DNA of 12,004 nucleotides from a bacterium (GTDB lineage: Bacteria; Babelota; Babeliae; Babelales; Vermiphilaceae): NCBI GenBank assembly GCA_030672115.1, contig DAOVGZ010000024.1:1-12004 (forward strand). The letters run 5' to 3'. Positions 5,919-12,004 of the stretch are shown here, one piece after another. Position 1 is the stretch's first letter. Every line of letters begins with the position of its first letter. The position numbers were made by a program, and so were the translations under genes. The notes under the pieces were generated by a model, which made no database searches, was not told the origin of the DNA, and saw only the letters and a list, made by a program, of their open reading frames with translations.

Positions 5919-7160
5919 ATGATCAGATCAAGGTTTACTATTCTTTGTGTGTCTCTCCTTTTTTCTGCTCCTATGTTTTCTATGGTTCGCGATAATCGAT
6001 GGTTTCCGCTTTTTCCTAAAGTTCATTCAAGAACAAAAGAAAAGCCATCTTGTTTTTCTGCGAATGTTTTTTTTACAACAGGAGATCAGGCGTATGATAA
6101 AAATGAGAATCGAGTTGCAATACCAGCTTTGTTTGGAACATATGATCAAAACAAATTAGGACAAGCGTTAGCGCTAGTAGGAAAAAATAATCCGTTGCCG
6201 GATGAATTTCGTGGAACATCTATTTTGTGGGATGTTTTTGGAAAAGTTCAAGGGCAAGGGGTTTCACTTTCTTATGAGCAAGAATTATTTAATCCTGTCT
6301 CTGTTGGTTTTTCTTGGTTTTTAATGAATGTGTATTCTCGACAAGAGTTTTGCTTAAAAAAAGGCGAGGTAGGATTTCCATTTAAAGAGGCTGGGGACCT
6401 TTTGCAATTAGAAGAAGCACGAAGGGCGATGCATAAAGAGTTGGGGCTTTGTCAGGCGCAATCAAGTAGAACAGGAATGGGAGATTTTGACTTTTATGTT
6501 CGTGTTGGAAAAATGTGGGACTATGAATTAAAGTGTCGAGCTATTGACGTTGGTCTTTCTCTTGGAGCTTTAATGCCTGCAGGGTTGAGTAGTGATATTG
6601 ATAACGCTGCAGCAGTTCCTTTTGGGGGCAATGGCCATTGGGGAGCTTATCTTCGTGCAGATGCAGAATTTGAATTGCGTGAAGATCAGAAATTTGGTTT
6701 TTCATTATTTGGCAGTAAACGATTTAAAAAAAATACTTGTATGCGACTTCCTGTTGCAGGAGAACATCCATTTTTTGGTGCACTTGTTGCGCCAGTTCAG
6801 ATTAATCCTGGTTATACATTTGTATTTTCTCCTTATGTTTCGATTGAAAATCTACGAAAAGGTTTAGGTGCACGTATTGGTCTTCATTTGACGAAACATA
6901 CTCAAGACAGCTATTGTGATTTGCGAACATCAAAAGAGCAAGATGCTCTTTCTGTAAAAAAAGATAACCTTCTTTGTTTTTCTGAGTGGTGTTCAGATTA
7001 TGCAACGGTAGATATTTTTTATGATTTTGGAAAAGTAGATGTTGAAAAAAATTATAAACCAACGATTATGTTTTCTTGGGACATTCCATTTATGACGTTT
7101 GTTGCAAAAAATAATATTATAACGCATCGCGTTTCATTTGGATTGCAGGTTAAATTTTAA
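5919..7160 (+). CDS. Outer-membrane beta-barrel protein (porin-like, family not recognised)
   Basis: The ATG at 5919 follows AGG with a six-base spacer; longer versions of the frame would have to be read through the tRNA gene and are not credible. The 413-residue product begins with a signal peptide (RSRFTILCVSLLFSAPMFS). The rest is rich in aromatic residues and glycine with alternating polar and hydrophobic stretches, such as VGFSWFLMNVYS, DFYVRVGKMW, VGLSLGALMP, GAYLRADAEFEL, KFGFSLFGSKRF and ARIGLHLTK. It ends in a strand finishing with Phe (RVSFGLQVKF), the typical terminal signature recognised by the BAM complex. I therefore infer an outer-membrane barrel, with no specific substrate. 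Six mature cysteines are more than usual for a porin. mreB follows 18 bases later on the same strand. Confidence 0.75.
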   Translation: MIRSRFTILCVSLLFSAPMFSMVRDNRWFPLFPKVHSRTKEKPSCFSANVFFTTGDQAYDKNENRVAIPALFGTYDQNKLGQALALVGKNNPLPDEFRGTSILWDVFGKVQGQGVSLSYEQELFNPVSVGFSWFLMNVYSRQEFCLKKGEVGFPFKEAGDLLQLEEARRAMHKELGLCQAQSSRTGMGDFDFYVRVGKMWDYELKCRAIDVGLSLGALMPAGLSSDIDNAAAVPFGGNGHWGAYLRADAEFELREDQKFGFSLFGSKRFKKNTCMRLPVAGEHPFFGALVAPVQINPGYTFVFSPYVSIENLRKGLGARIGLHLTKHTQDSYCDLRTSKEQDALSVKKDNLLCFSEWCSDYATVDIFYDFGKVDVEKNYKPTIMFSWDIPFMTFVAKNNIITHRVSFGLQVKF

Positions 7161-7178
7161 TTTGTATCAAGGATTGTT

Positions 7179-8219
7179 ATGAAATTTTTTCCGGCTCGAT
7201 TATTTAGAATTTTCTCTAATGATATGGCAATTGATTTAGGAACAGCAAATACTGTTGTTTATGTGCGTAATAAAGGAATTGTGCTTAATGAACCATCTGT
7301 TGTTGCAGTTCGAAAAGATTCAAATAAGGTTCTTGCTGCTGGCAGGAAGGCAAAAGAGATGCTTGGCAAGACTCCAGAAAATATTATTGCTTCGCGTCCG
7401 CTAAAAGATGGCGTGATTGCAGATTTTGAATTAACAGAAAGTATGATTAGATATTTTATCAGAACCGTTCATAATGATAGAAGGACTCTTGTAAGTCCTC
7501 GAATGATTATTGGAGTTCCTTCTGGAATTACACAAGTAGAAAAACGTGCAGTAGAAGAAACAGCAAAACAAGCTGGTGCGCGTGATGTTCATACAATTAT
7601 GGAACCAATGGCAGCAGCAATTGGTGCAGGTCTTCCGGTTCAAGAGCCTACTGGTAATATGATTTTAGATATTGGTGGCGGAACAACTGAAGTTGCAGTT
7701 ATTTCTTTGAAAAATGTTGTTTTTTGCCGATCAATACGTGTTGGTGGCGACCATATGGATCGTTCAATTGTTAATTATGTAAAACGTAAATATAAATTGT
7801 TAATTGGAGAAAGAACTGCTGAACAGATTAAAATATCAATCGGTTCAGCTCTTTTGCATTCTGGAGCAAGTAAAGAGAGTGTAAAAGTAAAAGGGCGAGA
7901 TCTTGTTACTGGTGTTCCTAAAACAATTACATTAACAGCTCCAGAAGTTAATGAATCTCTTTTAGAAACAATTGTAAGCATTGTTGATGTTGTTCGCGTT
8001 GCTTTAGAAAATACTCCACCAGAATTGTCCTCAGATCTTGTTGATAGAGGTATAATGATGGCAGGTGGCGGTGCGCTGCTTAAAGGGCTTGATAAATTAA
8101 TTGCAAAAGAAACAGGCTTACCTGTTACTATTGCGGAAGATCCGTTGTTTTGTGTTGTAAATGGTGCTGGCATGGCGTTGGAGAAATTAGATTTCTTCCG
8201 TGATGCTTTGATGAAATAG
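7179..8219 (+). CDS. mreB: Rod-shape-determining actin homologue MreB
   Basis: The 346-residue protein has the MreB/actin ATPase motifs in order: phosphate 1 AIDLGTANT (17-25), a GVPSGIT segment (112-118), EPMAAAIGAG (142-151), phosphate 2 LDIGGGTTEVAVIS (163-176), the connect segment with TAPEVNESL, and the adenosine motif GIMMAGGGALLKGL (291-304). Length is normal. The N terminus KFFPARLFRIF looks like the short amphipathic membrane-binding extension seen in many MreBs. The known role is to form membrane-associated filaments that guide elongation by the peptidoglycan machinery, implying that this organism retains some wall synthesis together with GlmU. AAGGA precedes the ATG with a five-base spacer. 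The gene ends in TAG, and the rsmA ribosome-binding site overlaps this stop. No mreC or mreD follows. Confidence 0.97.
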   Translation: MKFFPARLFRIFSNDMAIDLGTANTVVYVRNKGIVLNEPSVVAVRKDSNKVLAAGRKAKEMLGKTPENIIASRPLKDGVIADFELTESMIRYFIRTVHNDRRTLVSPRMIIGVPSGITQVEKRAVEETAKQAGARDVHTIMEPMAAAIGAGLPVQEPTGNMILDIGGGTTEVAVISLKNVVFCRSIRVGGDHMDRSIVNYVKRKYKLLIGERTAEQIKISIGSALLHSGASKESVKVKGRDLVTGVPKTITLTAPEVNESLLETIVSIVDVVRVALENTPPELSSDLVDRGIMMAGGGALLKGLDKLIAKETGLPVTIAEDPLFCVVNGAGMALEKLDFFRDALMK

Positions 8220-8230
8220 GAAAAATTGTG
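8218..8230 (+). promoter_or_regulatory. Ribosome-binding site that fixes the GTG start of rsmA
   Basis: AGGA (8218-8221) overlaps the mreB stop codon and is followed by six bases and GTG (8228-8230). This position decides the rsmA start and suggests translational coupling with mreB. Confidence 0.75.
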
Positions 8231-9013
8231 GCCGTATCGAATAACATTCGACTCAAAAAAAAGTTTGGTCAACATTTCTTGCGCGACAAAGAAGTTGTGC
8301 AAGAAGCGATTGATCGTGTGAGTATAGATTCAACAACATCCATTTTTGAAATTGGATGCGGCGATGGTTTTTTAACTCGTGAAATTTTAGCAACTGATTG
8401 TGCTAGACTTTGGGTTTTTGAAATTGATCCTGAATGGGCGCGTTATATTGGAAATAAGTTTGAATCAGAAAAACGTTTAACGGTTAACTTAGAAAATATT
8501 TTAGATGTAGATTTTTCTAAGTTTGAGGAACATAAACCGTGGACACTTCTTGCTAACCTTCCTTATCAAGTTACGTTTCCTATTTTGTATATGTTGCAAA
8601 AAAATAGACACCTTATGCGTGAAGGTGTCGTTATGATGCAAGAAGAAGTTGCTCAAAAAATTACTAAAACATCTGGCAGGGGATATGGGTATCCGGCTTT
8701 GTTTTTGCAGCGCTATTTTAAACTTGAACTGCTAAAAAAAGTTCCGCCTGAAGCGTTTTATCCACCGCCTAAGATTTTTTCTCGTCTTGTTTATTTTAAA
8801 CCAAAAGAAAATGTACAAGCTATTCCCGATGAAAAAAAATTCTGGAAATTTATTAAAATTTGTTTTCATCAACCTCGTCGAACATTAAGAAATAATTTGT
8901 CTCAATCTCATTATGATTTAGATAAAATAGAAGAAAAACTTCTTGTTCTTCGTTCGCAACAATTGGGGATGAAGGACTTTTTAAACATTTGGGCTATTTT
9001 TAATAAAAGTTAG
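8228..9013 (+). CDS. rsmA: 16S rRNA A1518/A1519 dimethyltransferase RsmA (KsgA)
   Basis: The GTG-started protein of 261 residues contains the family hallmarks: KKFGQHFLRD (11-20), the SAM-binding motif IFEIGCGDGFLT (39-50), an acidic residue after the second strand (FEID, 64-67), the catalytic motif NLPYQ (110-114) and the substrate-region PPPKIFSRLVYF (179-190). A basic C-terminal helical domain (QPRRTLRNNL) matches KsgA. Known members dimethylate two adjacent adenosines near the 3' end of 16S rRNA during small-subunit assembly. Position 114 is Gln, where the E. coli enzyme has Asn (NLPYN). The gene is the last of the tRNA-OMP-mreB-rsmA run; about 50 AT-rich bases without a convincing terminator separate it from the convergent hydrolase gene. 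It ends with TAG. Confidence 0.96.
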   Translation: MAVSNNIRLKKKFGQHFLRDKEVVQEAIDRVSIDSTTSIFEIGCGDGFLTREILATDCARLWVFEIDPEWARYIGNKFESEKRLTVNLENILDVDFSKFEEHKPWTLLANLPYQVTFPILYMLQKNRHLMREGVVMMQEEVAQKITKTSGRGYGYPALFLQRYFKLELLKKVPPEAFYPPPKIFSRLVYFKPKENVQAIPDEKKFWKFIKICFHQPRRTLRNNLSQSHYDLDKIEEKLLVLRSQQLGMKDFLNIWAIFNKS

Positions 9014-9062
9014 AGAGTTCTAAATTTTTTATTTTAAATAGATAATTGTTTTTAAATAATAG

Positions 9063-10439
9063 TTAGACTTTACCAAGTTCAATTTTGGCTTGTTTGATAG
9101 CTTTTTTAATCTGTTGCTCGTATTGCTCTTCGGTTCTTATTGGAATTGAAAATTGTTGAACTTGATTTTCGAGTTGTGTAAGTTTTTCTTTTGGTAGTAG
9201 CATTAATGTTACTCTTTTTTTATTTCTTTTTTTTAGCATCATTACCATTTGCTCTGGTCTTAAATCTATTGTTAAGTTTTTTTCATTATCTCCATGATTG
9301 TTTATTGATTCAAGCATGATAGGTAGAATAGATGCGATTGAAAATGGCTCAAGAGGGAAGTTTTTACGATATCCTCTTCTTGTCCAACTAAAGAACCACC
9401 ATTCGCTGTGAAGGGGAGATGCATCTCTAAAAAGGTTAGAATAACCAGCAAGTATACTTGGAATATTATAATTCAGACGAGGATCTTTTTTGGGAAGCCA
9501 TGCTTTTTTTGTTGTTCTGTTTCTTTTCATTTTTACGCGGATCTGCGTTAATTTTTCGGGAAGTTTAAAGTTTTTTCTATTTATGAACCTTCTTCGAGAA
9601 AAAAGACTCCCGCCTTTTCCTAAAATATCGGCCTTTTGTATTCGATCAGAAAGTGAATAAAAGCTGTATATTTTTTTAAACATGGGATCGGAAGTTGCTT
9701 TGTCAATACCATTTCTAATAGGCATAGCAAGCATTATGAGCTCATCAATAACGATCTTTGAAGATTGTTTTTTTTCTTTTTTAACGTTTGCTAAATTGAG
9801 TACAATGTTTGCGCCATGGCTGTAACCAATAAATCTAATTTTTGGTTTGATTCCTTGAGAATGAAATTTTTCAAGTTCTTGCGTAAGTTGTCCATAGAGA
9901 ATTTGTGACGCTTTATAACGTGTTGATTTTGTAATTAGGCCTTCCCATCCAAAGGTGTAGTAATGGTTCTTTGATGGATCTCTTTGGTATAAAAAGGTAT
10001 CTAATTCATTGTAAACGTTTGCAATCGCTCCAGGAGCATTGCCTGGTTTTACTTCAAGATTAACCTTTTTAAGGCCAAGTCCTTGGATAGGTTGGTTTTT
10101 TCTGAAAAAGTTGTTTCCCCTTAGTTCACGTGTGGTTTTTTGATAAAAAGTTCCTTCTATCCGATCTTTAACAACATCAAAAAGCATTTTAATGTTAGGG
10201 CGTCGAAGCATATGGGAGAAGCTTCCATGGACAAAAATTGTTATCCAATCTTCTTGTTGTTTTTGAGCAAGAATAGAGTTTTGATCTTTTGATAGCCGAT
10301 TGGCAGGCGATGGTATTTGAATAAAAGAGCTATAAAGCTTTTTGGTCGGTTGTTTAGAATATAATTTATATGGAACAAAAATAGCTGTAAGAACAGCTGT
10401 GATAAAGGTTAATAGGAAGATTTCCTTTTTGTGTACCAT
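9063..10439 (-). CDS. Membrane-anchored or exported alpha/beta hydrolase-like protein
   Basis: The 458-residue product begins with a basic start and a hydrophobic segment (about 7-24: IFLLTFITAVLTAIFVPY), an export signal or membrane anchor. The following domain shows alpha/beta hydrolase features: the strand plus oxyanion-type HG in ITIFVHGSF (67-74), the nucleophile elbow RFIGYSHGANIVLNLA with Ser207 in GYSHG (205-209), a plausible acid in SLSDR (Asp265) and a plausible His in SPLHSEWWFF (His344). Activity is probably esterase, lipase or thioesterase on an unknown substrate outside the cytosol. A basic, helical C-terminal extension follows, rich in Lys/Gln. An upstream truncated copy with the WFF-W-RG signature shows that the gene was duplicated. 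Its own promoter lies about 45 bases upstream of the ATG; the ribosome-binding site is weak. Confidence 0.72.
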   Translation of the reverse strand: MVHKKEIFLLTFITAVLTAIFVPYKLYSKQPTKKLYSSFIQIPSPANRLSKDQNSILAQKQQEDWITIFVHGSFSHMLRRPNIKMLFDVVKDRIEGTFYQKTTRELRGNNFFRKNQPIQGLGLKKVNLEVKPGNAPGAIANVYNELDTFLYQRDPSKNHYYTFGWEGLITKSTRYKASQILYGQLTQELEKFHSQGIKPKIRFIGYSHGANIVLNLANVKKEKKQSSKIVIDELIMLAMPIRNGIDKATSDPMFKKIYSFYSLSDRIQKADILGKGGSLFSRRRFINRKNFKLPEKLTQIRVKMKRNRTTKKAWLPKKDPRLNYNIPSILAGYSNLFRDASPLHSEWWFFSWTRRGYRKNFPLEPFSIASILPIMLESINNHGDNEKNLTIDLRPEQMVMMLKKRNKKRVTLMLLPKEKLTQLENQVQQFSIPIRTEEQYEQQIKKAIKQAKIELGKV

Positions 10440-10483
10440 TTTTTCTCTTTGAAAATATTATATAGATGCCCCTCTTTTATTTA

Positions 10484-10513
10484 ATTATAGCAAATTTCAA
10501 TAGGTTTTTTCAA
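10484..10513 (-). promoter_or_regulatory. Promoter of the hydrolase gene (TTGAAA, 18 bp, extended -10)
   Basis: On the minus strand TTGAAA (10513-10508) is followed by an 18-base spacer ending in TGC and then a perfect TATAAT (10489-10484). Transcription would start near 10477, giving a leader of about 38 bases. It lies between the stop of the truncated paralogue and the intact gene, so the intact gene does not depend on read-through. Confidence 0.72.
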
Positions 10514-10535
10514 ATAGACAGGTACTTTTTAGGTT

Positions 10536-10925
10536 TTAAAGGTGAAGCATAGCTATAGATTTATTCACTTCGTACCAGTAATGTTTACTTGTAATTTTCT
10601 GAGGTAATGGTTTTGGTATAAGGTCAACAGCTTGAGAAAAACTTATCGATTGAGGGAAAAGTTCAGTGCTGACAAAATTATTTTCATTTTTAATTGTTAA
10701 CTTATTTTCATCAAGAACAGCAGTAGCTGTCATTTTACCGGATTGATGGTTGATAGCTCTTTCAGAAGCATCAATAATTGAGGGTAGAAGAATTAAAGTT
10801 GGAAGAGGGTATGTAGGAAAATCTTGACGAAATCCTCGATCAACCCAACCAAAAAACCATTGTTCAAGGTGATGTGGATTAACAGTTTGTATGATCTTTT
10901 GTTTTTGTTTGTTTATTAAAAAGAT
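10536..10925 (-). pseudogene. 3' remnant of a paralogous alpha/beta hydrolase gene
   Basis: An open stretch of 129 codons, bounded upstream by a TAA at 10926-10928, lacks a plausible start. The first ATG (10733) falls well inside the homologous part. The segment NPHHLEQWFFGWVDRGFRQD aligns with residues 341-360 of the neighbouring intact hydrolase (LHSEWWFFSWTRRGYRKNFP), keeping the His, WFF, W, RG and FP positions; the following LILLPSIIDASERAINH matches its SILPIMLESINNH. The nucleophile-elbow region and signal peptide are absent, so the 5' two-thirds have been lost. The rest reads cleanly to its stop, suggesting fairly recent truncation. I see no promoter or ribosome-binding site aimed at it. 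Confidence 0.75.
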
Positions 10926-11111
10926 TTAGATTTCCCCTATATATCCATATTAAATGATATTTTCTATGTTCGCAAGAGGTCAAAAGGCTTTGCGGGTGGG
11001 GCTATTGAGTTTGTATTTTTTTTATAAAATGCAACTATTTCAAATAAGGTCTTTGGATTTGTAAAGTGAAGTAGTTTATCCAAGAGAAAGATATAAAAAA
11101 TCGGAGAGAAT

Positions 11112-12004
11112 ATGGCAAAAACTTCAGTTGAGCTAAAGGTTGGCAATGTCCATTGTGCAAGCTGCACTATAAGTATAGAAAGAGCAGTAAAAAGGGTTTT
11201 GGGTGTTTTGAGCGTGGTTATGAACTATGCAACCAGAACTGTTTTGATTGATTTTGATTCAAAAAAATGTACTAAACAGCACCTTATAAAAGCGATACAA
11301 AAAGAAGGATATACTGCAACAGAACAAGGAATGACTAGAAAGAAGGTTTTTTCTGGTCATGAACATGCACATGAGCATGGTTCAGTTGATAATCAGCAGG
11401 CAATGAAATTGTTAAAGTTTCAGTTGGTTATTAGTATTTTTGCATCGGTTCTTTTGATAATTGGTTCTATGGTTCCATGGGCACCAGCATTATTAAAAAA
11501 TAAATTGTTTATGTGGATTTTGGCAACGCCAATTCAGTTTTGGGTTGGGTGGCGATATTACGTAAGCAGCTGGAATGCGTTAAAACACAAAAAAACTAAT
11601 ATGGATGTGTTAATTGCGTTGGGCACATCAGTCGCTTATTTATATTCTGTTTTTGTGGTTCTATTTGAATCTGAGATTGCTGCTGCAGGTATTCCAACAT
11701 ATGTTTATTTTGAAGCTTCAGCTGCGATTATAACGTTTATTTTATTGGGTAATTTTTTAGAAATGCGTGCTCAAGGAAGAGCTTCTGTAGCGATAAAAAA
11801 ATTGGTTGAGTTGCAACCGCATAATGCGCGAGTATTGCGTTTTGGTAGGAACCAAGAAAAAGAGTGGATTACTGTTTCTGTTGAAGCAATAAAGTTTTAG
11901 GGTGTTGTATGGCTCCAACCTGGCGACAAAATTCCGGTTGATGGTTTTGTTATTGCTGACCAGTCAGTTGCTGATGAAAGTATGGTAGCGGGTGAGAGTA
12001 TGCC
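11112..12004 (+). pseudogene. Copper-type P1B ATPase (CopA-like) interrupted by an in-frame TAG; 3' end outside window
   Basis: GGAG five bases upstream supports the ATG at 11112. An N-terminal heavy-metal-associated domain with CASC (Cys15, Cys18) is followed by a short His-rich linker (GHEHAHEHG, 82-90) and four hydrophobic segments at about 103-120, 131-149, 165-187 and 197-215, matching the first four helices of a P1B ATPase, then LPHNAR-like actuator sequence (ELQPHNARVL). Codon 263 is TAG (11898-11900), where the family has the Gly-Asp of the IKxGD motif. The frame then continues with VVWLQPGDKIPVDG and DESMVAGES, exactly as expected, so only substitution, not frameshift, explains the break. 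The catalytic TGES motif reads AGES here. An intact copy would export Cu(I) across the inner membrane. TAG ends four other genes here, so reassignment is unlikely. Confidence 0.8.

Noticed and set aside
7775..8302. 175-codon minus-strand ORF across the mreB/rsmA junction
   Set aside because: It is antisense to two certain genes, with no ribosome-binding site and composition explained by the opposite strand.
9014..9062. Bidirectional terminator between rsmA and the hydrolase gene
   Set aside because: The region is AT-rich with partial inverted repeats, but no stem of useful strength could be drawn.
11898..11900. TAG reassigned to a sense codon
   Set aside because: TAG is the natural terminator of the phosphoribosyltransferase, lipoprotein, mreB and rsmA genes in this same window.
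1..12004. CRISPR array, insertion sequence or integrase
   Set aside because: No spaced direct repeats, transposase motifs or terminal inverted repeats were seen on either strand.

Overview
The window is strongly AT-rich DNA with compact gene spacing, many long A/T homopolymers, several exported proteins of unknown family and at least two decaying genes. This points to a host-restricted or reduced-genome Gram-negative bacterium. The mix (beta-barrel outer-membrane protein, MreB, small exported orphans) would fit a Candidatus Dependentiae (TM6)-type organism, but that placement is inference from general character and no marker here proves it.

Layout. (1) Plus strand 1-1164: the 3' part of an unrecognised lysine-rich membrane protein, then a phosphoribosyltransferase that unexpectedly carries an N-terminal export signal, closed by a good intrinsic terminator. 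(2) Minus strand 5656 down to 1177: a tight cluster read from an extended -10 promoter, in the order glmU, a small putative lipoprotein, a frameshifted exported protein, sbcD, and a second frameshifted small exported protein. Both frameshifts lie in long poly-A tracts (12 and 10 A) and both are repaired by the same change, one extra A. The larger broken gene also seems to start at an ATA codon behind a strong Shine-Dalgarno, and its 3' end carries a 28-bp tandem duplication. (3) Plus strand 5810-9013: tRNA-Ser(CGA), an outer-membrane beta-barrel protein, mreB and rsmA, closely spaced and probably one transcription unit. (4) Minus strand 10925-9063: a 3' remnant of an exported alpha/beta hydrolase, followed by an intact paralogue with its own promoter. 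(5) Plus strand 11112 to the end: a copper-type P1B ATPase with an in-frame TAG just before the conserved actuator region, reading in the same frame on both sides.

Functional themes. GlmU (UDP-GlcNAc supply), MreB (cell shape) and the beta-barrel protein are envelope functions; RsmA and tRNA-Ser serve translation; SbcD serves DNA repair. The less ordinary part is the set of exported orphan proteins placed between housekeeping genes, two of them interrupted at homopolymers. Whether that is phase variation, rescue by RNA-polymerase slippage, gene decay or sequencing error cannot be decided from the sequence alone.
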